Assembly (NCBI RefSeq): GCF_003383615.1
Contig: NZ_QNUL01000004.1
Span: 124,001 to 188,000 of the forward strand
DNA: 64,000 nt
Direction of reading: 5' to 3'
Source: Dyadobacter luteus
GTDB lineage: Bacteria; Bacteroidota; Bacteroidia; Cytophagales; Spirosomataceae
The notes under the pieces are model-generated. The model did not search any database, was not told the DNA's origin, and saw only the letters and a list, made by a program, of their open reading frames with translations. Shown one piece after another: positions 54,636-62,868 of this stretch (its first letter is position 1; every line of letters begins with the position of its first letter). The position numbers and the translations under genes were made by a program.

Positions 54636-54877
54636 TCAAAATTATGTAATTGGTTTCAAGAGTACGTATATGGTCAATATCGTACCCGCGCTGCCTTTCT
54701 TCGAGAATTGCTTGGCAAAATTACTTTTTGTGTAGGAAATGTTATACAGGCGGGTTCGTACACGCAACGACAGACACTAACATAGGATGTGCAATTGTAC
54801 TATTTATAAGCAATGTGGGGATTCAAAAAGATTCAATTCGCAGTATTCCTGATAGTTGTGAAAACAGAGCTGGATCG
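54636..54877. other. Intergenic stretch after the signalling operon
   Basis: About 240 bases between the small protein gene and the last gene of the five-gene operon. No hairpin with a T tract, repeat or convincing ORF was found; the operon's terminator is not evident. Confidence 0.4.
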
Positions 54878-55273
54878 TTAGAGTCCGATGGAAAGCCTGT
54901 CTTTTAAAAGTGGAATATCAAGAGGTTTGGACAGCAAATCAATGATATTGGGGCTTGACTTTGCTCTTTCGATATCCCGGGAATCAATGGTGGATGAGAG
55001 CATATATATCTTGATCTTGCTTTTTAAGCGATCTGATACATTGTCATAACTGTCAACAAATTCAAAACCATTCATATCCGGCATCTGCAGATCCAGCAAT
55101 ATCAGAGTTTCAGGCAGGCGCTCTTCTTCCGCTATCAGATATTGAAGCGCCTCTCTGGCCGAATTGAATGTTTTTACCGAACGTGTCAGTCCACTCTTTT
55201 GCAGCAGCTTTTCGTAGATAAATAAGTCAAAGGCACTATCATCTATAAGTATGACATCTAAAAGATGATCCAT
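54878..55273 (-). CDS. Single-domain response regulator
   Basis: A 131-residue receiver domain: acidic pair DD at 11-12, phospho-acceptor Asp 61 in ILLDLQMPDMNGF, switch Ser in YMLSST, conserved Lys in LLSKPLD. No output domain. It begins 5 bases after the hybrid kinase and is the last gene of the five-gene run, so it is probably the exit of that phosphorelay. Targets unknown. Confidence 0.92.
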   Translation of the reverse strand: MDHLLDVILIDDSAFDLFIYEKLLQKSGLTRSVKTFNSAREALQYLIAEEERLPETLILLDLQMPDMNGFEFVDSYDNVSDRLKSKIKIYMLSSTIDSRDIERAKSSPNIIDLLSKPLDIPLLKDRLSIGL

Positions 55274-55278
55274 AGCGA

Positions 55279-56370
55279 CTATTTATTTATAGAAGGTATA
55301 CGTATCTCAAAAATACTTCCTTCACCATAGGTGGAGGTAATATCAATAGTACCTTCCAGTTTTGTAATCGCTTCATGAACTATGTACAGACCGATTCCCG
55401 ACCCGCTGTTAGTCGCACCTGCCCGGTAAAACATTTTAAATATTTTGTCCTGGTCAATCTCCCTGATCCCCATTCCATTGTCCTGAATAATTATCCTGGC
55501 GTATTCCGGCGTTGATTCAACCTTGATATGTATATAAGGATCAGCTTTGGAAGGGTCCTGAAACTTAACTGAATTATTGATCAGGTTACTGAATATAATT
55601 CTCAGCTTCATCACATCAGATCTAAAGACACCTTTCTCATCAATCTCGGAGGTAATTCTCAGGTTGCCAAACTCGGGAAGGTATTGGATTGTAGCCTGAA
55701 CCTCTGTGATCAGCTCATCAAAATTGATGTCTGTAATTACAGCAACCCCACGGGCATTCTTGTAGTAATCAATGACGTTAATAATGAATGTATCGAGTTT
55801 TTTAACCGACTTTCGGATCAATTCAAGATATTCATTTTGTGATTTGAGATCTTCTTCCATCAACGCTAGATTCACAATCCCGAGTACAGACATCAAAGGA
55901 GCGCGTAAGTCGTGGGAGGCACTGTAAACAAACTTGTCAAGTTCTTCATTAGCCTTTTGCAGTTCAATATTTCTCTGCTTCAGGTCTTCTCTTGTTTTGT
56001 AAATATCAAAAGCGTGGGTGATAGCATTTTCAACATATACATAGTCCCAGGGCTTATCAATAAAGCGGAATACCTCTCCCTTGTTGATCGCATCAATAGC
56101 TGCGCCTATGTCCGTATGTCCTGTGATCAGTATCCTGATGATATTGGGATACTGGTCTCTGATTTTTTCAAAAAACTGCACGCCTGTCATGATCGGCATA
56201 CGCTGATCGGCCAGAATGATGTTGAAATCTTTTTTCGTTAACAGTTCTTCAGCTTCAAGCACCGAGATAGTTGTTGTGATATCCCACTGTTTTCTGAAGC
56301 TGGCTTTAAACGACTGAAGGTTATGTTCTTCATCGTCTATATAAAGGATTCTAATTGGTTTCTCAGTCAT
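55279..56370 (-). CDS. Receiver-histidine kinase hybrid
   Basis: A 363-residue protein: receiver domain about 5-125 (LYIDDEEHNLQSF, phospho-Asp 55 in ILADQRMPIMTG, Lys 106 in FIDKPWDY), a coiled segment (about 128-147), the dimerisation/phospho-His domain (VYSASHDLRAPLMS, His 153) and the HATPase_c domain (NLINNSVKF, DNGMGI, SGSGIGLYI). No membrane segment. It overlaps the 7TM-DISM kinase gene by 8 bases. Its receiver is a close relative of the stand-alone receiver at 61883-62350. A cytoplasmic kinase that could take its input from the membrane kinase. Confidence 0.94.
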   Translation of the reverse strand: MTEKPIRILYIDDEEHNLQSFKASFRKQWDITTTISVLEAEELLTKKDFNIILADQRMPIMTGVQFFEKIRDQYPNIIRILITGHTDIGAAIDAINKGEVFRFIDKPWDYVYVENAITHAFDIYKTREDLKQRNIELQKANEELDKFVYSASHDLRAPLMSVLGIVNLALMEEDLKSQNEYLELIRKSVKKLDTFIINVIDYYKNARGVAVITDINFDELITEVQATIQYLPEFGNLRITSEIDEKGVFRSDVMKLRIIFSNLINNSVKFQDPSKADPYIHIKVESTPEYARIIIQDNGMGIREIDQDKIFKMFYRAGATNSGSGIGLYIVHEAITKLEGTIDITSTYGEGSIFEIRIPSINK

Positions 56371-58543
56371 TGATCGTCAAGATAGGGTTCTTTTTCTTTA
56401 AAATAGGCAGGGAAATTACAAATTCTGTTCCTTCTCCCGGCGCTGAATTTACATTAATTGTTCCGTTGTGAACTTCAATAATCTTGAATACAATTGAAAG
56501 ACCCAAACCTGTTCCTTCTCCTACCGGTTTAGTTGTAAAGAAAGGCTCAAATATTTTAGCCTTCACTTCCGGAGTCATTCCTGAGCCATTGTCTTTGATG
56601 GAAATGGACACATGATCAGGGCCGCTCATCCAGGTTTTCACCCAAATGATTGGTTCAGGGTGTTCTGTATCTTTCTGAAGCACATGAACAGAATTGGTGA
56701 TAATATTCATGAACACCTGATTGAGCTTACCTCCAAAACCTTCAACGTTAGGTATATTATCAAGATCGACAATCATCTTAAGTTTTGTTCCGATTTGATA
56801 ATTGAGGATAATCAAAGTCGATTCAATTCCTTCATTGATGTTGACCATGTTCAGATCTGTATCATCTACCCGCGCAAACAGCTTCAATCCTTTCACAATT
56901 TCAACTGTACGATGGGCTCCGTCTTCAATTCCTTTCATCAGGGTATTAAGCTCAGTTTTGAGGTAATCCGGATCAAGCTCTTCTTTCAGCTCTTCTATTT
57001 CCTGCAGCTGTTCTTCTGTGACGGTATTTGTTCCGGGGGGTAACATTTTTTCGTAAGCATCAAGAATCATCACAAGTTCGCCGATGTCTCTTCTGAGGGG
57101 GCGGATGTTGGAGCTTACAAAATTAATGGGGTTGTTGATCTCATGAGCAATACCTGCGGTGAGTTGACCGAGGGAAGCCATTTTTTCGGACTCGATCAGT
57201 TGAGTCTGCGTGTCTTTTAGTCGTGTAAGCGTGTCGATGAGTTCAGTGTTAGCCAGTAAAAGCTCCTTGGTTCTCTCCTGTACATTCTGTTCAAGCACCA
57301 CGTTTTGCTCTTTGATAATCCGCTCATTCTCTTTGGATATCAAAAGAGCCTGTTCCTGGGATAGTTCTTTCTCCCGTTTCAGAATATTGATTCTGTCTGC
57401 GAGTGCGAAGGAAAGTAAAATCACCTCAATAGCAGTTCCTGCCTGCATTGTATAATTGGTGAAGGTATTGTAGGGCAAAATGTTCAGATTACGGAGAACG
57501 AACAGTGCCAGTCCCAGAAAGAATACTGACCATGCTATCAGGAAATACATGGCCGGGCGGTACCCGTTTTTAAGTATTATCGCAGAAATAGTCAGAGCCA
57601 GAACGATAGAAGCTATACCGGACACATTCGTAAGCATAAAGCTGACCGACTCGTTGCCTGCCAGTTTGAAAACAACTGAAAGGAAATAGCATGCTATCAC
57701 AAGATACAAGCCCTGGTGAAGTACTGGTGTTCTGGTTCTGGTGGACAGGAAATTCTGAAAGAACAGTATTGCAAATAATCCGGATACCGCAGAAAAAAAT
57801 GTAGGTGAAAAGGTATTAAAGCCCGGCTGGTCAGACCACAATAATTTAAAACCGTATCCGGTTAGTGCTAATTGGGTGAGACCAATAAAAAGAATGTACA
57901 GTACGTAAAAGAGGTAGCTTTTCTCCTTGATCGAAAAGAACAGGAAGAGGTTATAGAACAGCATTACAAGAAGGATTCCAATATACACCCCCATCAGAAT
58001 TTCTCCTGTAAGTACTGTCGAGAGAAATCCGCTCTGACTTCTGAGAAACAATGGCAGCACTATCTGCGTATGCTCTCTGATCTTGATGTAGTACGTAGTG
58101 CTTCCGCCAGCCGGAATGGAGAGGATAAATGCAGGATTCTGATACCGGGTAATTCTTTTATCGAACGAATCGGATTCAGCTATTTTCTGAGAATGTCCGG
58201 GATCATTTGTATCGAAGAGTTCAATGTCGTGGATCATGGGATATCCCAGCTCCAGATAAAGGTTCTTGTGTCTCGTATTGTTTTGGACAGTAAATCTGAT
58301 CCACCAGGTGGAGTTGCTGAAGCCGAAGTTAGGGGAGACTTCTTTGCTTCTGGTAAACTGAAGCTGGTTTGCCTCACTAAAGGTGATCTGGTTGGTGGGA
58401 TCTTCGGCAATTTCCAAAGACTTACCTATCAGTATATCCTGACCTTTAAACTCAATCTGCTCCCCGTAAGTGACAAAAGATACGCTCAGGAGTAGAAAAA
58501 GCAGGAAGTATAGTCTCCGTAAATGCCTAAATCTTTGTATCAT
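56363..58543 (-). CDS. 7TM-DISM membrane histidine kinase
   Basis: A 726-residue sensor. Signal peptide about 1-27, extracytoplasmic 7TMR-DISMED2-like domain about 30-165 (STWWIRFTVQNNT, YLELGYPMI), seven membrane helices about 180-385 (7TMR-DISM), coiled coil 388-450, then HisKA with SLGQLTAGIAHEINNPINF (His about 467) and HATPase_c about 590-712 (NIITNSVHV, DNGSGM, GEGTGLGLSI). DISMED2 domains are thought to bind carbohydrate or other small ligands. The frame overlaps the upstream GNAT-like gene by 17 bases and the hybrid kinase by 8, strong evidence for one operon. Confidence 0.95.
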   Translation of the reverse strand: MIQRFRHLRRLYFLLFLLLSVSFVTYGEQIEFKGQDILIGKSLEIAEDPTNQITFSEANQLQFTRSKEVSPNFGFSNSTWWIRFTVQNNTRHKNLYLELGYPMIHDIELFDTNDPGHSQKIAESDSFDKRITRYQNPAFILSIPAGGSTTYYIKIREHTQIVLPLFLRSQSGFLSTVLTGEILMGVYIGILLVMLFYNLFLFFSIKEKSYLFYVLYILFIGLTQLALTGYGFKLLWSDQPGFNTFSPTFFSAVSGLFAILFFQNFLSTRTRTPVLHQGLYLVIACYFLSVVFKLAGNESVSFMLTNVSGIASIVLALTISAIILKNGYRPAMYFLIAWSVFFLGLALFVLRNLNILPYNTFTNYTMQAGTAIEVILLSFALADRINILKREKELSQEQALLISKENERIIKEQNVVLEQNVQERTKELLLANTELIDTLTRLKDTQTQLIESEKMASLGQLTAGIAHEINNPINFVSSNIRPLRRDIGELVMILDAYEKMLPPGTNTVTEEQLQEIEELKEELDPDYLKTELNTLMKGIEDGAHRTVEIVKGLKLFARVDDTDLNMVNINEGIESTLIILNYQIGTKLKMIVDLDNIPNVEGFGGKLNQVFMNIITNSVHVLQKDTEHPEPIIWVKTWMSGPDHVSISIKDNGSGMTPEVKAKIFEPFFTTKPVGEGTGLGLSIVFKIIEVHNGTINVNSAPGEGTEFVISLPILKKKNPILTIND

Positions 58544-59213
58544 AAATAATATCTAGTTCACCCTTGGGTCCTTTTTCTACTGCAAACTGGTTAGGGTTAT
58601 TGCGTAGATCAAGGATGCGGTCCCTTTCTTCAGTTGTTGCGTTAGGCAAATTTACTACATCTTTAATGACCAACGCGGTTGCAATCAGACTTTCCCTTGG
58701 ATAATAAAAGGTCCCGTTGTTTCCCAGGTCGCGTAATATCTCGAATCCAACTCTTAAACTGTTACGCAGGGTAGCAGGGGAGCAAAGTCCCATCATGTGA
58801 TCAACGCCAAGGTTAGCAGCAATGGCGATAGCAATTCTGCCTAAAAATATACTACCTATTCCGAACCCGGCTACTTCTTTGGAATTGAATAAACCACAGA
58901 ATTCAGCCAGTGTTTTGTTCTCATAATTGTCCATATAATCATATATGTTCGGGTCTATTTTGGCAATAGCGTCCTCCATGGGCATCTTCAGATCGTTGGA
59001 GCGTATCTGAACTCTTGTTCCACCAAATATTCTGTCCCCGTCTTCTGACTCCACAATGACCACGTAAGTCTGGTCATCATAAAGCCAGTTATGATTAGCA
59101 GAGGTTACCTTTTTTACTCCATAAGATTCCAGCACTTTTCTGTGTCCCTCAATATATCTCAGGCTGGTTTCAATGTCATCAGGAGATTTGTAAGCTCTGA
59201 TTTTTGCGACCAT
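58527..59213 (-). CDS. GNAT-like protein resembling acyl-amino-acid or acyl-homoserine-lactone synthases
   Basis: A 228-residue protein without signal peptide or membrane segment. N-terminal half: ALRY-type start (KIRAYKSPDDIETSLRYIEG), YVVIVESEDGDRIFGGTRVQ. Centre: LAEFCGLFNSKEVAGFGIGS followed by IAIAIAANLGVDHMMGLC and SLRVGFEILRDLG, the order of beta4, acyl-CoA-binding loop, helix and 'GF' motif of GNAT folds. Acidic residue before a variable loop and the overall length recall FeeM/LuxI-type N-acyltransferases. No search was run, so the family is tentative. It is placed between an E1-nitroreductase fusion (14 bases) and a kinase (overlap 17 bases). Confidence 0.5.
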   Translation of the reverse strand: MVAKIRAYKSPDDIETSLRYIEGHRKVLESYGVKKVTSANHNWLYDDQTYVVIVESEDGDRIFGGTRVQIRSNDLKMPMEDAIAKIDPNIYDYMDNYENKTLAEFCGLFNSKEVAGFGIGSIFLGRIAIAIAANLGVDHMMGLCSPATLRNSLRVGFEILRDLGNNGTFYYPRESLIATALVIKDVVNLPNATTEERDRILDLRNNPNQFAVEKGPKGELDIIYDTKI

Positions 59214-59227
59214 TAGATACTTTCTTT

Positions 59228-61501
59228 TTACAGGAATAAAATTTCACTCAACGGAAGCCGTTTTGTGGGAATCACCTGTTTTTCAGTTCTGGATAATTTA
59301 AATAAAAATACTTCTCTTTTATCGCCCTCTAATTTAGTAATACTTCTAAAAATCTCCCTAAGATTTGTCAACTTCTCTTTCTCATGATGATCAAGGTCTG
59401 TTCCGGACTCTAATCTTAGAAATAGCGATACAGGAGAGAAAACCGGTTGTAATGTATAACCCATCTGAGTCGAGCGGAGCCATAGTTTCTGCATATTCCT
59501 GCCGGCAAGGAAATAGTTTTCCACCGTTTCTTTTTGCACCCATAAAACACCAGCACATGATGCAGTCATAAGCGATTGCATCGTGGCCTGCACCACAGCA
59601 TTGCCGCCTCCCACTTTACGTAGGGCAGCAGCTACTTTCTGGTCGCGTAATACCGACAGGGTGGCTAGTATAGCAGGAGGGGTAGTGGCAGGCTGTAACG
59701 GAACGCCATCATACGTTGCTGAATAGTCTGTTGGTGTCCACCGGATATTTCGCTCAAAGAAATCGTAATGACCGTGTTCGTTGAGTATTGAAATCAAGTC
59801 ACATTCTCCGGCCAGTGAACCTATCTGAACGAGTTGTTCCCGGTCTGTGATGATCGACAGACCGACCATGTCCTGATCCTGCAGAGTTAACTGTAGATTG
59901 TGCACCTCTTGCTCAGAGGTTGGTTGGGCATCACCAAATGCCCGGTTGGTACTTCTGGTATGTATAAATTCAGCAAGTTCTTGAAAACTTACCGGTTCTG
60001 TAAGCTTGCTTGCTGATGAATGGAAAGAGACTACGGCCACCAGCTCCGAATCACTGCCCAGAGGGAAAATGTCCGCAGATACATTCAGTCCCATCTCTTT
60101 GCTTTTTAAAGTGAGGTTCTCGTAGGCTGCTCCAAGACTTAAATAAGCCGATAAATTGTCTACGTTCGCGAACGCAAACGAGCGGGAAGGGTCATGAAAC
60201 AGATGTAATCTGCCATTACGAAAGACCCATTTCCACGGTTGATCATTTCCATAAGAGGGAGCTGCACTTGCTGCCTCCACCAGTTGTTCAATCTGCTGTG
60301 AAGAAGGTATGCTGTTGGCCACTTTTTGGGGTAACGAATCACATATACGAATCGCAATTTCCGGATAGAATGGCAGTATACTTTTTCTGAAAATCAGTGG
60401 TTTTTCACTTATTTGCCGATTGGAAATGAGCTCTTCCAGATCAACATAATATCTGCCCGAATCCGTGAACTGATTCAACAGAATTCTCCGGCATACATCG
60501 GTAACCACGCCTCCGCCAAGTGTAACTGCGCTCGCCAACTGAGGCCATGTGGATATAGATTGTCCTACTTCAAGCAAAGAAGCTCTTCCGCGTACTGATC
60601 CTTTGTTGGGTTCAACAATTTTCATGACCAGCCCCAACCGTTCCTGAGGAAGTATGTTCCGGAATTTTTCATCAGGGATTCCTTTCAGTAAACCATGAAA
60701 AATGGGACGGGTTGGATCCAGATCAAATCTTTCGACATCCAGCATGCCTCTGTCGCTGGTTTCCATCACGACCGGAATATTGTTTTCTCTGGCAAATTGG
60801 CGGCTTGCAAGTTTTATCTCGACATCATCACACTCATCGATAAGAATGTCAAGTTTTCCACCGTCAAGAAGAAATCCAGGCAGATTTTGAGCTGTTATAC
60901 CATCAGTGAAACATTCTATTTCAATGAACGGATCAATTTCTGATATCTCCCTTGCAGTTACGATACATTTATTGAGCCCTATGTTATGAAGTCCGGTCTT
61001 GAGGCGATTCAGGTTGCTGAGTTCAACGGTGTCAAAGTCGGCGAGTTTCAGCTTACTGCAAATCCGTTCAGTTGCGATGCTGACTGCGACAGCATGGCCG
61101 ACCGATAGACCGATTATACCGATTTTCTTTTCCGAAAGCTCTGTCTGTTCTTCAGGAGATATTTTGTAATGGTTACGGCTGGTGCGTAATCTTACAAACT
61201 CTTCTCTTTCAAGTAGATGAATAATCTTGTTGTTCCAGGGATAAAAGAACCAGGTACCTTGCAAGAGGGGATCTTTATCTCCAAGCCAGTTGTTGTACAT
61301 TGTTTGCAATTCTTCCTCTGAAAAACGGGAACGCGGATGCTGGATTTTGAACAGTTCTTTCTTCTGAGAAGAAAATAAGTCAATTACAGATACCCCGGGA
61401 TATTCTCCTTTAAGCAGCCCGATTTCAGAACTGATACTATCGGAAGTTTTGTTTAAGGCAACAGGTAAAAATATTTTATCTAATTCTTCTATTTGGTACA
61501 T
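59228..61501 (-). CDS. E1-like (ThiF) and nitroreductase fusion, Rv1355c family
   Basis: A 757-residue two-domain protein matching the Rv1355c family. Residues about 1-120 are an unassigned N-terminal region. The ThiF/E1-like domain is about 121-345: KIGIIGLSVGHAVAV (Gly-rich loop, GxSxGH in place of GxGGxG), LKLADFDTVELSNLNR (155-166), DILIDECDD and VVMETSDRG. The nitroreductase-like domain is about 395-720, with AAPSYGNDQPWKWVF at its start. No CxxC zinc pair. The two activities, carboxylate adenylation and flavin redox chemistry, suggest modification of a small molecule or peptide. First gene of the operon. No substrate is known. Confidence 0.85.
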   Translation of the reverse strand: MYQIEELDKIFLPVALNKTSDSISSEIGLLKGEYPGVSVIDLFSSQKKELFKIQHPRSRFSEEELQTMYNNWLGDKDPLLQGTWFFYPWNNKIIHLLEREEFVRLRTSRNHYKISPEEQTELSEKKIGIIGLSVGHAVAVSIATERICSKLKLADFDTVELSNLNRLKTGLHNIGLNKCIVTAREISEIDPFIEIECFTDGITAQNLPGFLLDGGKLDILIDECDDVEIKLASRQFARENNIPVVMETSDRGMLDVERFDLDPTRPIFHGLLKGIPDEKFRNILPQERLGLVMKIVEPNKGSVRGRASLLEVGQSISTWPQLASAVTLGGGVVTDVCRRILLNQFTDSGRYYVDLEELISNRQISEKPLIFRKSILPFYPEIAIRICDSLPQKVANSIPSSQQIEQLVEAASAAPSYGNDQPWKWVFRNGRLHLFHDPSRSFAFANVDNLSAYLSLGAAYENLTLKSKEMGLNVSADIFPLGSDSELVAVVSFHSSASKLTEPVSFQELAEFIHTRSTNRAFGDAQPTSEQEVHNLQLTLQDQDMVGLSIITDREQLVQIGSLAGECDLISILNEHGHYDFFERNIRWTPTDYSATYDGVPLQPATTPPAILATLSVLRDQKVAAALRKVGGGNAVVQATMQSLMTASCAGVLWVQKETVENYFLAGRNMQKLWLRSTQMGYTLQPVFSPVSLFLRLESGTDLDHHEKEKLTNLREIFRSITKLEGDKREVFLFKLSRTEKQVIPTKRLPLSEILFL

Positions 61502-61791
61502 TTTTTAGAAATTATAATACATCTCCCGATACCATCATACATAATTCTACAAGATACGGATCAGGTATAACTATTCTTTGCTGAAACTGTAAGGTATCAG
61601 CGGACAAACAAAATAATTCTTAAGTGTGCGGGGTGCAATTTTAGAGAATTCCAACGGTGGATCAAAAAAAGACCAGCCGTACTCCTTGCGTAAATGTATA
61701 CTTCTATTGACAAGGAACAAAATATTTAGCAGTTTACCATTAATTGTTTACCATGAAGTAGTAATATAATATAGTTTTACAAGCGATGTAG
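61502..61791. other. Intergenic region between divergent signalling genes
   Basis: About 290 A/T-rich bases that must hold the promoters of the minus-strand operon and of the plus-strand receiver. I see no TAnnTTTG box for the operon and no strong inverted repeat. No ORF. Confidence 0.45.
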
Positions 61792-61799
61792 TACTTTTG
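61792..61799 (+). promoter_or_regulatory. -7 promoter element of the stand-alone receiver gene
   Basis: TACTTTTG (TAnnTTTG), 83 bases before the ATG at 61883. The -33 region is A/T-rich without a clear TTTG. Confidence 0.5.
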
Positions 61800-61882
61800 C
61801 ACTACTGGAAGGTTTTCTGAAAAGAAGACTATATTTACCCGCCTTTATTGGTTATACCTTAAAGATTAAGAAAAATACCCCC

Positions 61883-62350
61883 ATGGAACAGTCAGAAAAA
61901 ATCAGCATTCTATATGTTGATGACGAGATAAACAACCTGAATTCATTTAAAGCCGCATTTCGTAGAGATTTTAAAGTTCTGCTTGCTTCCTCAGGACAGG
62001 AAGGATTAGCGCTTCTGGAAAGCAACGTCGTGCACGTAATTATTACAGATCAGCGCATGCCGGAAATGACGGGTGTAGACTTTCTGATTGAAGTGTTGAA
62101 AAAGCACACAGACCCGATCAGAATTTTGCTGACAGGCTACACAGATATCAATGCTGTGATCGATGCAGTCAACAAGGGACATATATACTACTATCTGAAC
62201 AAGCCGTGGGATGAGCAGCAATTGAAAATTATTATCAAAAATGCTTATGAGATATTCAGACTAAGGGAAGAGAACAAAGAATTGATTAACAAACTTATTG
62301 ATGCGAATAATCAGCTCGAATTTTTATTGCGTCAGAAGCTAATTTCTTGA
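61883..62350 (+). CDS. Stand-alone receiver protein, RpfG-type
   Basis: A 155-residue receiver with a short helical tail: LYVDDEINNLNSF, phospho-Asp 56 in IITDQRMPEMTG, the Thr in LLTGYTD, and Lys in YYYLNKPWDE (about 108), then a coiled-coil tail (ENKELINKLIDANNQLEFLL). The 'ITDQRMPEMTG ... LTGYTD ... KPW' pattern is that of receivers normally fused to HD-GYP domains, but no HD-GYP follows. Close relative of the receiver in the hybrid kinase at 55279-56370, and divergent from that operon, which suggests a shared pathway. Confidence 0.92.
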   Translation: MEQSEKISILYVDDEINNLNSFKAAFRRDFKVLLASSGQEGLALLESNVVHVIITDQRMPEMTGVDFLIEVLKKHTDPIRILLTGYTDINAVIDAVNKGHIYYYLNKPWDEQQLKIIIKNAYEIFRLREENKELINKLIDANNQLEFLLRQKLIS

Positions 62351-62543
62351 AGTTGTGAATTTTATGGTTGGCGATTCGGATTGCTATCCTATATTTTGAC
62401 AGATAGATCCCGGCCATTTTCTCTCCAAGTTGTTTGAGCAGATGCGTAAATATAAACATGCAGGTAGTCATAATGACTGCCGTGAATAATATTGCTGCGA
62501 AAAGTAAGTTGCCAATCGCTTCGAAAAAAATAACCACGTCCAT
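62295..62543 (-). CDS. Possible small membrane protein
   Basis: An 82-residue frame from ATG 62543: MDVVIFFEAIGNLLFAAILF, then TAVIMTTCMFIFTHLL (one long or two short membrane segments) and a basic C-terminal half (YLSKYRIAIRIANHKIHNFK). It overlaps the end of the stand-alone receiver gene by 56 bases on the opposite strand. No family recognised. Hydrophobic character is the main support. Confidence 0.4.
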   Translation of the reverse strand: MDVVIFFEAIGNLLFAAILFTAVIMTTCMFIFTHLLKQLGEKMAGIYLSKYRIAIRIANHKIHNFKKLASDAIKIRADYSHQ

Positions 62544-62692
62544 GTTCACATAGTGTTTGTTTGGAATGAGTTATTTAAAAACCGTACCAGTTTTTGAAAT
62601 CTTCGGAACATAGCATCTACACAAATCATGTTGGTATTGTTTTTTATGGTAATCAGTCAACAAGAAATACTAACCACGTAAAATATAGAATT

Positions 62693-62821
62693 ATGAAAAA
62701 GATCGTAGCAGTAGGAGTTGTAACTGGTGTAGTGATGTATACATTTTTCAGATCTCTTTCCAAAAGAGTAAGCGAGAAACTGGAAACCGGAAGTCCTGAG
62801 GTACAGCCATTGATACATTAA
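62693..62821 (+). CDS. Small single-helix membrane protein
   Basis: A 42-residue protein: MKKIVAVGVVTGVVMYTFFR forms one membrane helix with a basic N-terminus, followed by SLSKRVSEKLETGSPEVQPL. The ATG has a good A-rich leader, and a near-perfect 18-bp terminator starts at its stop codon, which argues that it is expressed. No family recognised. Confidence 0.6.
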   Translation: MKKIVAVGVVTGVVMYTFFRSLSKRVSEKLETGSPEVQPLIH

Positions 62822-62862
62822 AATGATTGCCTGCAAAGTGGAAGCTTTGCAGGCAATCATTT
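62821..62862. terminator. Bidirectional intrinsic terminator
   Basis: A perfect 18-bp stem (62821-62838 with 62845-62862, loop TGGAAG). It is followed by TTAATTTTC on the plus strand, and on the minus strand the stem itself ends in ATTT. It separates the small membrane protein gene from the converging dienelactone hydrolase gene. Confidence 0.9.
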
Positions 62863-62868
62863 TAATTT

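Noticed and set aside
57872-58495. Plus-strand open frame of 207 codons
   Set aside because: Antisense to the signal peptide and sensor region of the 7TM-DISM kinase, which is the real gene.
59228-61501. A molybdopterin or thiamin role for the E1-nitroreductase fusion
   Set aside because: No MoaD, ThiS or molybdopterin gene is adjacent, and the nucleotide loop and zinc site differ from MoeB/ThiF, so this name was not used.
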